A DNA stretch of 64,000 nucleotides from Ochotona curzoniae (lineage: Eukaryota > Chordata > Mammalia > Lagomorpha > Ochotonidae): assembly GCF_017591425.1 (NCBI RefSeq), contig NW_024465369.1, forward strand, positions 32,077,501 through 32,141,500, read 5' to 3'. The position numbers and the translations under genes are program-made. The stretch's first letter is position 1. Each line of letters starts with the position of its first letter. Under the pieces are notes generated by a model that was not told the origin of the DNA, made no database searches, and saw only the letters and a list, made by a program, of their open reading frames with translations. Below, in pieces: positions 9,311 through 21,089 of this stretch.

Positions 9311-12300
9311 TCAACAAAGCCAAGCCACCTTGTTCTATCAGTCTAAATGAACTAAGGCAACCATGGAACTCAAGTTCTTTTAGAGCCTGTAGTTGAGTTG
9401 ATTTTAGCTTTCCAGTGGCAGTTCAGTGTTGGTGCTGCCCATTGGGAGACTGCAGTGTTGAACCATCATGGAAAATCCAGAATGACTTCTTCCTGACTGG
9501 GATTTTACTTACTAACCCTTTGCATGGGACTTTTACGCTTCCTCTTCAGAGCTTAGCATAAAACTCTGGACTCCTTGACCATTTTGCAGAGATTTTATTA
9601 TTAAATGCAAAACCTTCGACAAATGTTGTGAATAGTTCGTAAATCTAGCAGCACTCAGAACTAGAGGAGGTTCTGAGAGGTTGACTCCCGATGAGGGCAG
9701 GGAGCATTTCTTTTTTAATTTTAATTTTGATGATGTTTACATAGTTGATCAGGGTAGGAAAGATCCAAGTTTAGGGGAAAGTGGGCGTGTTCATTGTTTC
9801 CAATTTTTCTATTTCTTCTTCCTTTTTCTGCGGGAAGGGAGCAGACAAGGGGAGAAGCTGCATCCAGCCTCCCAACTGCCTCAGTACCCAAGGATGGGAA
9901 ACAGCCACCTGATACCAACCCAGGGTCCTGATATGGCACATACTCCGAGGGTTCTGTCCAGTGGCTTAAATAGTTCTGAAATGCTGTCAGTCTTGCCAAT
10001 CCAAGGATGAGGAAACCGTTCCAATGCCCACTGGCTGACATATTAAACCGTACAGTCTCCATTCACCCAGATTTGTGCTGTCACTTAGCTCAGTTAGTTG
10101 TCCAATTTGTTCTGTTTTCCTTCTGCTATGGTACCAGATGTCTTCTGCAGGCCCCAGTGGGCTGCTGTATCCTCCGTGTGCATCCGGACCTACCATCCAC
10201 GGCTCCATCTTTTCCACTGAGGAGGATCAATTCTTGTAGGTGCCAAAGACCCAGGCCAGGTGACCCAGACTCTCAGCCCTCGGGCTCAAGGACCTGCCAC
10301 CCACTGTGCAAGAGAAAGGAACATTTCTAAGAAAAACAAAAACGAGGTGTGAGACAGCTTAACTGGTTATGAGTATGTCTTTGCCTTGTTTGAGCAAGGG
10401 CTGCTCAATTGTTAGGCTGTGATTGGCTGACACCCAGCTGTTCATTATATAACATACTAAGGTCAGGCTTTCATTTTGTTTATGTACAAAGTTAGATTGC
10501 AGCTCATTGTGTAGGGATTGAGGAGACAGAGACAACCTCAGGCCAAACATAACTCAGCATGATGCTGAACCCTGAGTGACAATGCTCTTTGGTACTTTGG
10601 TTCTGCCGGGAACTCTGCTCTTAGTTATAATACCTCAGACAATTTGCCTATATAGGAAAAGCTGAAGTTAATCCTGAATACTATGTTCTTGCAACAGACA
10701 GGAAAGCTTCAGCTATACAGAAGAAAATGATTGAATATTTGGAGATTGAGTTTTTACTTATTCTCATCAACATGACTAAACATCTACAGTAGTAGCACTG
10801 TGCATAAATGGGGGTTAAAACTCATAGGATATTTTTTAATATTAAGAGAGTCAAACTGTCAAGTTTTGAGATTTTGGTTTCTTTGGTGGTAGGATTTGTT
10901 GGATTTTAACATTCATTGTGTTAATATGCGCACACTGTGGTACATATCTCTATTTTCTCTCTCCTATTATAGAGGCTCCCATAAAATTTTTCTATCCTTC
11001 AATTAAATAATAATTCAGTATACAAAAAATAACTACTATAATGTTAAGCATGAACATTGGGACATAGTTGTAAATAAGACAAAGCCTCCCTCTACCCCAT
11101 GAAATTTATAGAAGGCAAAAAAGATGTTTAAAAGTGAGGAGCAGGAAACATTGTTTGAAAGAAGTTTGGGGTGCTGAAGGAACATGTGACAAAGAAGATA
11201 GCCTAGTCCAAGGATCAGAGACCATCCTAGGAATATTATGTGGAGCTAAGCTTAGACTTGAAGGATAAGTGGGAACTAATCTGGTATCATACGGGATGAC
11301 ATGTGTTCAGGTTGATGCACAAGTCCAGAGGCTGAGAGGAAAGAAAGCAAGAAGCATTCACAGAGAGGAAGTCCCAACCAACTGGCACGTGGTGTGCATT
11401 AGCTTGAAGAGGCAGGCAAGAGGGCAAGGGATAGGTCTTATTAATAAAGTATTTCAGATCTCCTACCAAACATTCTCTGTGACACTTTGCACACTGAGAT
11501 ACTCATTAATATTTGTTGAATGATTCAGTGGGGAAGTCAAATAGATTTCCTTTTCTCTTAAGCTTTATTTCAGTAAATCGGAAATTCCAAACAGTACTTC
11601 TTTACTGGCTGTGACCATGCTGACTGAGGAATCCCATATAGGCAGAGAGACTGACATTTAGCTGGAGAGCTTCTGGACTGACCAACAGGCCCTCTCCCTG
11701 CATTTCATGAATGCCTGTGTTTATTGAGGCCCCTGTGGATGAGATTTCTGGTGCAGATTTTGGGGAAGGATCCTTAAAAGTGGATTGAGTTGTCGTTTGG
11801 GTCCATTGTTAGGCACAGCCCCTTGTGGAACAAATTTGGGTCTTGCTGTGTGTCCTGACAATTTTATCTATGCAGTGTAACCTCTATTTGATTTATTAAA
11901 AAGACTAATATGTGTATTAATAATATGTACTATTATAACGCTTTGCTTTTGATGAATGTGGTAAATATGAATGAGCTGTGTTTTCAGGCAATAATCTTTG
12001 GTGGCAATTTTAGCAAAGCTGTTTATGTATTTTTTTAAAGAATAATAATAATTGTATGTATGTCCCTACTAGCAAATAAAAATAACTCTGAAACCTCAGG
12101 ATTATCTTGCTCTAACGTAAGATACACCCCAAGATTTAGACAGACATTGTAAGTCCTATGGATTTTTAAGTACTCTGCAGAAAGAACAGAAAACCTTTAA
12201 AGAGGCCAAATTGCTTTAATGCAACATAGCTTTAGGAAGAAGTAATCCTAAGACTGTCATCAGATTCAAGTTCGTGATGACTGGAGGTGCTCTGCCAGGA

Positions 12301-12757
12301 GACCTGGAAGCTTCCCAAGAAGCTGAAACTTCTGGGGCTTGGAAGCATTATGGGAAGGGCCTGAGGGTGGAGATGTGAAGTTAATGTCGCGACTGCTTCC
12401 TCTCTTAGTCTCTGCAGAGAAAATAGCAACGTAACTCTTGGCACCAATAGGTGTGGGGTTGAGTGCAGCATGGGGAAGAAGAACTGCCATCCAGGACAGG
12501 TCCCCTCACCCTCTCTTCTCTCAGTTGTGCCCTCAGTGCTAAGACTGCGATATCCAACCACACATCCCTAGGAAGTGCTGCCTGAAACAGCTGTTGAGAT
12601 GGCTGCTGCCAAGCAACTTCAAGAGACAGGTGCCCATGCAAACGCTCTCTTTTCCAAACGCAAGAGATTTGGTGTGTTTCAGGGCCCCAGACCTTGCTTT
12701 TTCTCACTTTACCCTTCTTCCCTCTTCCTGTCCTCTCTTAACTTTGTCTTATTTTGA
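9311..12757. other. Unique DNA, no gene seen
   Basis: About 3.4 kb without a recognisable exon or repeat. At 10405-10460 a CCAAT-like 'gattggctg' is followed by 'ttatataacat', promoter-like or LTR-like in spacing but unsupported by a transcript. The AT-rich part around 11880-12110 contains several TAAT motifs. Confidence 0.45.
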
Positions 12758-13056
12758 AAGATTTATTTTATCCTGATTTGAAAGGAAAAGTTACAGAGGG
12801 AAGGAGAACAAGATTTCCTGTCCACTGGTTCACTCCCCAAATGGTTTCAAGAGCTGAGCTGATCTGGAGCCAGGAGCTTCTGGATCTCCCACAGGGATAC
12901 AGGGGCCCAAGGACTTGAGCCATTCTCCATTGCTTTCCCAAGCCATAAGCAGGAAGCTGGATCAGAAGTGGAGCAGCTGGGACACAAACTAGTACCCATA
13001 TGGGATGCTGGTGCTATAAGTGAAAACTTAGCCTATTATGCCACAGTGCTGGCCCC
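12758..13056 (-). mobile_element. CSINE
   Basis: Antisense copy: the tail complement 'aaagatttatttta' is on the left, followed by 'ctgtccactggttcactccccaaatgg', 'agccataagcaggaagctgg' and the head complement 'ccacagtgctggcccc'. It is an older copy. Confidence 0.92.
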
Positions 13057-15638
13057 TCAGCTTTTTCACTTATAAAAAAAAATCAACAGGAGCTTTTAGC
13101 ATGGAGTAATAGGCATGAAATGTTTAAACCTTGTGTTAAGAAACCCAGTTGTCATTTGGTTTTTCTTTCTCAGGTTCCAGGGAGGGCAGCAAGGGGATTC
13201 CTTCTCCCAGTCTCACCCAGAGGGCCCTGCCGAGCCTCTTGTCCCCAGTGTGGCAGATCCTTTTCAGCAACAAAAGCAGCTGATCGGCTAGGGTACACAC
13301 CCTCTCCTCAGAAACTAGCCGGGAGCCCTCTGGTGACCCCTGGACCACTGCCAGCACTACAGAGCCTGCGGCCTCAGTCTCGAGGGCCCACAGTGTTAGT
13401 GAGCATCTGAGTGCAATTGTGTGTGACACTGGTCTTCCCTTCGGGACTGCCGCCCCTGGGAGTTGATCAGACAAGAGAAGGCCCTCTGATTGTGACTGGG
13501 TCCCTTTGTTGTGCCTTCACTCTCAGACCTATAGGAACAGTGCATCCTTTCTCACTTTGTCCCTATTCTCTAAGCTTCATCCAAAGTCTCCTGAGATGTG
13601 GAAATGACAAGGCAAGGCTGGAAGCAGAGTTTTTTTCTGAATTTCCATTTTATTCAGGGATACTGAGTTCTAGTCTGTGACAAGCCCAAGTCTTTGCTCT
13701 GAGGAATTGGTTTCCAGAAGAATCATGTTTATCTGCAGAATTATCAAGAAAAGCTCCAGGACTGTCTGAGCTTGGAAAATGCCAAAAGCCGTAACAGTCC
13801 TGGAACATAACCCACTTTGGGGTTAAGTGATGTCACCCATTGTGTATTTAATCTTGGCAGCACCTTGAAGGTGCTGTTTTACAGCTGTAATCTGTAAAAA
13901 AAAAAAAAAAAAAATCATATTAAACCTCACATAGAAAACTAACATATAAGAGCCCCTTTTCAAAGGTTGTCAAGGTGTCCTAGCAAAGAGCTGTTGTTTT
14001 TATCATCTTCTGTCCTTGTTCTGCTTTTTTCTGCACCATTGTTAATCATGTTCATATCATGCCAACATATCACCACAAAACATCTAACATGAAGTTTAGA
14101 ATGCCTTACAGACACGCAATCAGGCTAATTAAATAAATTTGCATTTTTTATTTGATTTTAAACTTTTCATCCAGGATCATGGTTTCTCTGTGGGACTCCA
14201 TTTTGGGATACCTCTCTCTCTCTGAAAATCCTGGAAGATATTACAAAATTGGAGGAGATGAGGTGTCAGGGTCTACCCTGAAGCTGTAAATAATGCTTTC
14301 TTCCTTTCTTCTCTCTTTTTAAAAAGAAAAACAGAATCTATACACTCATGACCCTTTTCATAAAGTATTTATTTACCAATTAGTCAGCAGTGTGAACTGG
14401 TTGATTTAATGATCTCTCATATGATTTATGCATAACTTTTATTAATTGAGCCTGTGGAGATGAAGGGCAGATATAAATTAGTGTGGAAAACGTATCACTT
14501 GTCATTCCTTTAAGGAGATACAGTTCTCTTCAACTGTCATTACTGGTTTTTTTTCTCCCCATTAAATGTTTCTTGGATTTTAGGTGAAGGGTTAGCTAAG
14601 TACCCAAGAATACTCCTAGGGACTTGGTATTGACTTGGCCTTTTCACATGTATTAACTTGATTAACAAGACCTTTTATTGATCTGTGACTTCATTCTTCA
14701 TAATAATACTATTTCAAAGGGAGACAGTAATAACCCCAAGTTAAAAGGCAACTTGGCATTTCCAACATTGCCCTCAGTTTGGCAAGCTATTGATGACTTA
14801 GTTTTGGGTTGTCTGTCTTTGATGCTGACCCTTAGGAGGAAAACTGGCATCAGTTTTCAGTAGATACTAGGTAGTTACCCTAGAAATCTGGAACACTCTC
14901 AACGAGTTAACATTTCCATCCTCCCCTTCTCAGTCCCCCGAGCCCCAGTCCATGTCACCATCCGCTGTTATTTTCGCTTGGAGGTTCTCAGCCTACTTGC
15001 ATGCTGAAATCACCAGGGGAGCTTTTCAGAATATTGATCTGCCTAGACTCACCTCCAGAGATCCACATGGAATTTTCTTGGGGTGTGGCTGGCCATTGGG
15101 ATTATTTTCAGGTTCTCCAGATGCCAGATGACTCTTATGTGAAGCCCAAGTTGAAAATAGTTGCTCCAGGGATATGCACATGGAGGAAGCCTGATGCATG
15201 CATCTCACACATGCATTCCAGCATGTCCGCGGGTTGCCAGTGTTCCCACTAGCCTGAATAATGCATGCTGAGTGAATAATGTATTACTCTCCGCAATTCT
15301 TTGTGTCTTGAGCCAAGAAGAGTTTCAGGAGTCACTAGTATTTCTCTTTCTTCTCACACTTAGCTTGTTTCTGAAATCCCTGGGCACAAGCAGCATGGGT
15401 GTGACCTGCTCATTTCTGCCTGATTCTCAGAGCTCAAGCTTTTACAGAGCCACCCTCTGTTGTGCCTTTCCCTCCCCTTTGTGACCCCCAGGAGTACACA
15501 CACACATACACACAGATTCACAATGGGTACTGGTACTCTTCTGGGCATGCCTCTTGCATATGTTGCAGGTGGTGGGAGGATTGGCCAGCCAGCTTTAGAG
15601 CACCCCTTTTGGGCAAAGGAACCATGTAGGTGCTGTAG
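13057..15638. other. Unique DNA, no gene supported
   Basis: 13130-13480 is GC-richer, with an acceptor-like 'tttttctttctcag' before 13175 and open frames on both strands, but no convincing exon. A run of about 18 A is at 13897-13914. 14340-14560 is AT-rich, non-repetitive and looks like conserved non-coding DNA. A short '(ca)' stretch is at 15495-15515. Confidence 0.45.
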
Positions 15639-15639
15639 T

Positions 15640-15903
15640 TCAAATGTGTCTCTCCAAAAGTAGGAGAAACTGAATCCTCCAAATCATATGTTAATGATAT
15701 TCGATATTGGAGCTTTGGGGAGGTTATAATTAGTTAGGTGAAGTTGTGAGAGTGGGGTCCCCCCACGTTAGCATCATCACCTTTATAAAAAGAGCAATAG
15801 AGAACTGAGCTGGGACACTTGCTCTGTCTCATCACCTCTGCTATGTTGTGATGCAGCAAAAAGTCCTCACCAGAGGCTGGCATTGTGCTCTTGGGCTTCT
15901 CAA
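15640..15903 (+). mobile_element. ERVL-MaLR LTR remnant, 5' part
   Basis: Phrases 'tcaaatgtgtctctccaaaag', 'aaatcatatgttaatgatattcg', 'cctttataaaaagagcaatagag' and 'cagcaaaaagtcctcaccagaggc' are in MaLR LTR order. A CSINE inserted at 15917-16235 separates it from what looks like its 3' end near 16540. Confidence 0.55.
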
Positions 15904-15916
15904 GAAGTTCACGTTA

Positions 15917-16235
15917 GGGGCTTGGCACAGTAGCCTAGAGGCTAAAGTTCTCACCTTGCACGCGCCAGGATCCCATATGGATGCCAGTGCTAATCCCGGC
16001 ACCCCTCCCATCCACCTCCCTGCTTGTGGCCTGGGAAAGCATTGAGGATGGCCTTGGGACCCTGTGCCCATGTGGGAGCCCTGGAAGAGGCTCTGGGCTC
16101 CTGGCTTCAGATCAGCTCAGCTCCAGCTGTTGCGGGTGCTTGGGGAGTGAATCAACAGACGGAAGCTCTTTCTGTCTCTCCTCCTTTCTGTATATCTGAC
16201 TTTACAATAAAATTAAATCAATCTTTAAACAAAAG
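15917..16235 (+). mobile_element. CSINE with target-site duplication
   Basis: The head is 'ggggcttggcacagtagcctagaggctaaag' and the tail 'acaataaaattaaatcaatcttta'. It is flanked by a 12-bp near-perfect duplication GAAGTTCACGTT (15904-15915) and GAAGTTCAAGTT (16236-16247). It lies inside or next to an old LTR remnant. Confidence 0.93.
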
Positions 16236-16534
16236 GAAGTTCAAGTTAAACAAAGTTGGATTGGCTAAGTAGACCTCTGTCATCGTTGTCACTAGCACCA
16301 GAAAGAGACCCAGAGACAAACTCCCATCCGCTGAATGCCCACAATAGGTGTTACTAGTCCAAGGCCAAGACCAGGAGATAGAATTCAATCTAGGTCTCCC
16401 TCATAGACAGGAACTCTATGGCTTGAGCCATCACTGTTCCCTCCCAGGATCAGCATTGACAGGAAGATGGAATCAGAGGCCAGAGTTTGGAATCAAACTC
16501 AGGTACCCAAAGTGGGCCAAAATACTTGCTTCCC

Positions 16535-16605
16535 TAAACTTCTATTCTTTATAAATTATTAGGTTTCCAGTATTTTGTTATGGCTCCAAGAAATGGATGA
16601 AGACA
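16535..16605 (+). mobile_element. LTR remnant, probable 3' end
   Basis: 'ttctattctttataaattattaggtttccagtattttgttatggctcc' resembles the 3' end of MaLR-type LTRs. It is probably the end of the remnant beginning at 15640. The part between (16250-16530) is diverged or unrelated. Confidence 0.5.
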
Positions 16606-16704
16606 CCAGATGATCTGAAAATATATGGCTGCTGTTTAAAGCAACAGGTTCTGAGTAAGGAAATAAGAGTTCCACCTCTTAGAATTGTAAAGCCCTTGTA
16701 GAAA

Positions 16705-17000
16705 TCACACAAGAGGACAGGCATTGTGCTGCATGAGGTTAAGCCCCTGTTTGCAACCTTCATGTGTCATATCAGAATGCTGGCTTGTTACTTGTGATTC
16801 AGCTCCCTACAAATGTGCCTAGGAAGGCAGCAAATGATAGTTCAAGTAGTCTCCACCATCCACATGGGGGACTGGTTCCTGGTTCCTGTTTTCGATGTGG
16901 CCCAACTACAGCTGTTGAGGCCATTTGAAAAGCAAACTAGTAGATGGCAGATCTCTCTATCTCTCCCCATTTCACTCTGCTTTTCAAATAAATAATGTAA
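16705..17000 (+). mobile_element. Old CSINE
   Basis: The body 'gaggacaggcattgtgctgcatgaggttaag...cagctccctacaaatgtgcctaggaaggcagc...' and the tail 'tctgcttttcaaataaataatg' match the older CSINE class, whose tail is 'tttcaaataaataa'. Confidence 0.88.
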
Positions 17001-17002
17001 CT

Positions 17003-17323
17003 TAATTTTTTAAATATTTATTTATTTTTATTGGAAAGGCAGATTTACATAAAGAAGGAGATATAGAGGGAAAGAGCTTTCGTTCACTCCCCAAAAGCCA
17101 CAATAGTCATGGCTGAGCTGATCTGAAGCTAGGAGCCAGGAGCTTCTTCCGGGTCTCCCACAAAGTGCAGGGTCCCAAGATCTTGAGCCATCCTCTACTG
17201 CTTTCCCAGGCCACACACAGGGAGCTGGATGGGAAGTATAGCAGCCAGGACACAAACTGCTGCCCATATGGGATCCCAGTGCATGCAAGCAAAGATAACC
17301 ACTAGGCCAGTGTGCCAGGCCCC
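17003..17323 (-). mobile_element. CSINE (pika-type)
   Basis: Antisense full-length copy with tail complement 'ttttttaaatatttatttatttttattggaaaggcag' and head complement 'aaccactaggccagtgtgccaggcccc'. It abuts the A-rich tail of the previous plus-strand CSINE, a tail-to-tail pair that could form a hairpin. Confidence 0.95.
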
Positions 17324-18069
17324 TAAAGATGAGAAGTCACATAATGATCAGGGAGAGGTTTTATTGTCCTCATTTAGGAAATTGCTGTCGTTGGTACAGT
17401 GAGTTTACTAAGCACTGGGAGACTGCTGAGCTGCAGCGGCCAATCTCCACGTTGCTCTATGTTTGATCTCGGACATAATATGGAGCTCTTTGTTGTGGTT
17501 GCCTTTGCCTTGTGACCTATGGTTCGCAGGTCCACTCATTTTGCAATTCCTCTGCATCAAACTCAACAGAAACACAAGGCTGAAGGCGGTGACTTTTTCA
17601 CAGCAACGTGGGCCTCACCAACATGATTTATGTGTTTTTGCTTGGAGACTGTATTTTACTGCTTAGATTTTTCTGATTATCTTTTTGTATGCACCCGCTC
17701 ACCACATGGGCTCTTAATTTAGAAAATATCCAACAATTACATGTGGAATTGATACTTTACATAAAAGCAAAAATGATGCCTCTTATGTATGTTACTGAAA
17801 AATTTGAAGTCTTTTTATTTTTCTGGCAACAGAGATACGTGACCCAAAGAAATTGCTCATTATTTTTCATTTTCCATGAGATGAAAAGTTCTCACTGTAG
17901 ATGTGGCCCTGCTCCTCTGAATGAAGGTCGTGTGTCGGAAGCTTTGGTTTCAGTGGTCCCATAGCCTTATTGGGTCCCACAGACTCTGCTTTATACTCAG
18001 CAACTTCAATTACTGATGATTCTAAGTCACATCTAAATTTGCTTAAAGCATGCAAAATCATGCGGAATT
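17324..18069. other. Unique DNA, no gene seen
   Basis: The sequence is non-repetitive by eye. It contains short open frames but no splice-supported exon. Confidence 0.4.
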
Positions 18070-18362
18070 AGTAGCAGACGTTTGGCCTAGATGCCATTAG
18101 CCCACATCCAAGTGCCTGGTATCCAGACTCAACTCTGGCTTAAGACTGCAGCTTCCTGTTAGTATGGGCGCTGGCAGGCAGCAGGTGGTGGCTCATGGAA
18201 CTAGGTTCCTGCCACCTATGTGAGAGCCCCAGATTGAGTTTCCAGGTCCTGGCTTAGCTTCATTGCCAGCTTTTGATGAATGAACCAAAATCAGCAGATT
18301 TGAAATTATTGTGTCTCTCTCTCACTCCTTCTGTGCTCTCTGTATTAAAAATAAATCATTGA
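18070..18362 (+). mobile_element. Old CSINE
   Basis: 'gcagacgtttggcctagatgccattagcccacatcc...gcagcttcctgttagt...gcaggcagcaggtggtggctca...cctgccacc...gtattaaaaataaatcattg' is the older diverged CSINE layout. Confidence 0.82.
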
Positions 18363-18771
18363 AATTTCTCTTACAATTAATTTGAATCTAAGATTGGAAA
18401 TAAATGTTGATGTCAATACAGATATCTTGAAAGCTTCATGTCATATGATTCTTCCACAAGCTTTTCCTTTGATAATGGGTTATCCAAATATTTAATAATT
18501 TGTATTAACACGCAAAGCTTTTTAACTCAATTTGAACATATTTTCATTTCTTTTCGAATGAATGAATGTGTTGATTTTCCATCTTGCCAAGTGTGCCCAG
18601 TTTCAAAAAACAAGAACCTCAGCATTTTTCCCACCTTGTGATATAGAAAGTGAGGCCAGTCAACTATAACATAAAGGGCCTACATAGCTTTTCATGGCTC
18701 GCTTTACAACTGCCGGTACCTAATTGCTTAGTTTCCTGTTGAGTGTGCACTAACACAGTCAAAATATGTCT

Positions 18772-19150
18772 TGAGGCAGCACTGTAACGCAAAGGATTAA
18801 ACTGCTATTTGCAACACTGGCATTCCATGTCATAGTGCTGGTTTGAGTCTCAGTTATTCTGCTTCTAATTGAGCTTCCTATAATGCACTTGGGAAGGCAG
18901 AGGAAGATGGCTCAAGTACTTGGTGCCCTGCCATCCACATGGGAAACCCAATGGAGTTGTTCTTTCCTGGTTTCAGCCCAGCCCAGACCCAACTATTATG
19001 GGTTTGGGGGGAATGAAGTAGTAGATGAAGATCTGTCTCTCCTCCCACCCCACACTCGATATGTGTATGTGTCTCTCTATGGTGTATGTGGGAGAGAAAG
19101 AGAGAGAGACACTATGTTTTTCAAATAAACAAAAAATTTCCTTAAATAAA
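18772..19150 (+). mobile_element. Old CSINE with expanded 3' region
   Basis: The head is 'ttgaggcagcactgtaacgcaaaggattaaactgctatttgcaacactggcattcc'. The 3' region is expanded with 'tatgtgtatgtgtctctc' and 'gagagaaagagagagagac' before 'tttcaaataaacaaaaa'. Confidence 0.85.
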
Positions 19151-19267
19151 AACTTATTTTCTGTAGTTAATGTTTTTCATTATAACCACTGTGCAAATCA
19201 TGGCTAACCTGGGGAAATGAGATATGAGGGGTCTTTATATAATTCAGAGAGGGTGAGCATTTAGCAA

Positions 19268-19556
19268 AGTGTAAATCAGCACTTGGGATGCCTACATCCC
19301 ATTATCAGAGTGCTTGGTTATAGTGCTGCTCCTGCTTATAATCTAGCTTCCCTCTAATGCACCCCCTGGTAGGCAGCAGATGATTGATTCAAGGTGTTTG
19401 GGTCCCTGCCACCTGCTATGGGAGACCTGGATTTGAGTTTCAGGCTCCTGGCTTTGACTTTGTGAATCCTAGCTACTGTAGGCATTTGGGGATTGAATCA
19501 AGCAATCAAGCAATCAGTCTCTCAACCTCTCTCTGCCTTTCAAAACAAGAAAAAGC
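19268..19556 (+). mobile_element. Old CSINE
   Basis: 'cagcacttgggatgcctacatcccattatcagagtgcttggt...aatgcaccccctggtaggcagcagatgattgattcaag...cctgccacctgctatgggagacctgg...ctgcctttcaaaacaag'. It is directly followed by the terminal half of a mariner-like short element at 19560-19612. Confidence 0.85.
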
Positions 19557-19559
19557 TCG

Positions 19560-19612
19560 TGGAAAATCTGTATTATCTTTTCATTCCATATTCCCATGAA
19601 CTTTTGAAGTAG
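19560..19612. mobile_element. Half of a mariner-like MITE
   Basis: 'gtattatcttttcattccatattcccatgaacttttgaagtag' matches one terminal half of the short inverted-repeat element seen complete at 21763-21874 (shared 'ccatgaactttt'). The other half is missing or obscured by the CSINE to its left. Confidence 0.6.
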
Positions 19613-19708
19613 CCTCATATGTACATATGCACATGTGTGTACTTATATACTATGTACATACATTCCAGTTTCCTTTAGATGTATGTCTGTGTATATGCAT
19701 AACTACTA

Positions 19709-20112
19709 GGGTGCTTCAAAGCTTTCTGGAAAATTAAAAGATAAATTTTGGGGCAGTGTCATGGTGCAGCGGGTTAATCTGCCTGTTGGACATCCATACT
19801 AGAGAGTTAGCTAAATCTTGGCTCCTCTGCTTCTGGTCCATCTTCCTGCTGCTGCATCTCGGGGGAAGCAGCAATTGATCACCCACATGCTTAGAACCCT
19901 GCCACTCACAAAGGAGACCTAGCTGAAATTCCAAGTTCTTGTCCTCAGCCTGGCCCAACCCTGCCTGTTTCAGGCATTTAGGAAAGGAAAAAGCAGATGG
20001 AAGATATCTTTCAAGTTTGTGAAAAATAAATATGTTTTTAAAAGGCTTGCTTCATTAGAAAATACTGATACACAGTTTTCATAATAAATATTTACTATAA
20101 ACTTTTTGAACC
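19709..20112. mobile_element. Mariner-like MITE split by a CSINE
   Basis: The left terminus 'gggtgcttcaaagctttctggaaaattaaaagataaatttt' (19709-19743) and the right terminus 'ataataaatatttactataaactttttgaacctacctc' (to 20112) are the two ends of one short inverted-repeat element. The intervening CSINE at 19744-20038 interrupts it. The family name is not resolved. Confidence 0.6.
19744..20038 (+). mobile_element. Old CSINE inside a MITE
   Basis: The head is 'ggggcagtgtcatggtgcagcgggttaatctgcctg', close to the general lagomorph CSINE 'ggcactgtggcgtagcgggtaaag'. The tail is 'gtgaaaaataaatatgt'. It sits between the two halves of the MITE at 19709-20112. Confidence 0.88.
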
Positions 20113-20787
20113 TACCTCCTCATATTTAACAGAAATTGGAAGAGAGAGAACACTGGTGTATGTTCTGGTAAAAGAAAAATGCCACATTTCTCTCAACATT
20201 TTAAAGCGAACATTTTCTAACTCTGCCATTAGATACCTTACTAGTTCTCCCTCCTGACTTGAAATATTTTTTTTTCAACAGCCTCAGGCATGGATAATAT
20301 TTTTCTTTGCTTAGGAAAATCTATTGACATAATTATTAATTGAGGTTTTGTGATTGTTCTCTTTTGAGCACAGTGGATTCCCATGGACTTAAGATCTTGC
20401 ACACTATCAATATGTGCCTGCAACTTTAGACCTTCACAAAGGCTCATCTCACTCCCGGGAGACCCAGAACTCCTGGGTCTGTGAGTTAAAGGTACATAGG
20501 GCTGGCTGCCAGGATTTCTCATGGCCATGTGAAATGACTTCAAACTACTTTCTCTGAGATTAAAAAAAAAAATCAAAGAGATGGCAGGGTTGTAAACTCT
20601 ACCTTCTCACATTTCAATGTATAAAGGAGATTTTTACAAAAACAAGGCTAATGACCAGAGGTTAGTGATGGCAAATGAGCATCAGTTGTCTGACCTGGTG
20701 TGGGAAGAGAGGATAAGGTTTCTTATTTGGTAAATTTCTTCCACAGATGTTCAGCCCTATAGTCCCACACTTCAGAGTTAGAAAGGA
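20113..20787. other. Unique DNA, no gene seen
   Basis: AT-rich sequence with A/T runs near 20268 and 20564. No exon or element is recognised. A stop-free minus-strand stretch at 20241-20576 has no recognisable domain. Confidence 0.4.
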
Positions 20788-21078
20788 TCTGAGCCACTGG
20801 CATTATGGCACAGTGGCTAAGCTGCTTGAGATACCCACAACCCACATTGGAGTGCCAAGGTTCGAATCCTGCCTCAATCCGGCTTTGTTTTAAGGGCACC
20901 CTGGGAGGCAGCAGGTACTGTCTTGAGTCCCTGCCAACTACATAGGAGAGCTGGATGGAGTTCCTGGCTTCAAAGTGGCCATCCCTGTCTGTTATACGCA
21001 TTTAGAGAATGAACCAGAGGATGGAAGATCTCTCTCTCTCTCTGTCTCAATCTACCTTTCAAATAAATAAAAAATCAG
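20788..21078 (+). mobile_element. Old CSINE
   Basis: The head is 'gccactggcattatggcacagtggctaagctgcttgagatacccac'. It contains 'ggttcgaatcctg', a good tRNA-like B-box, and the tail 'ctacctttcaaataaataaa'. Confidence 0.92.
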
Positions 21079-21089
21079 TATGTTTCTAA

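Noticed and set aside
9681..10062. Open frames on both strands in unique DNA
   Set aside because: They overlap each other on opposite strands with no codon bias or domain, and splice signals are absent.
10405..10460. CCAAT plus TATA-like spacing (gattggctg...ttatataac) suggesting a promoter or LTR
   Set aside because: Single short motifs occur by chance often. No downstream exon, no LTR termini and no target-site duplication were found.
20788..21078. tRNA-like A- and B-box motifs (ggttcgaatcc)
   Set aside because: They belong to the tRNA-derived head of a CSINE and cannot fold into a full tRNA cloverleaf. No true tRNA gene is supported.
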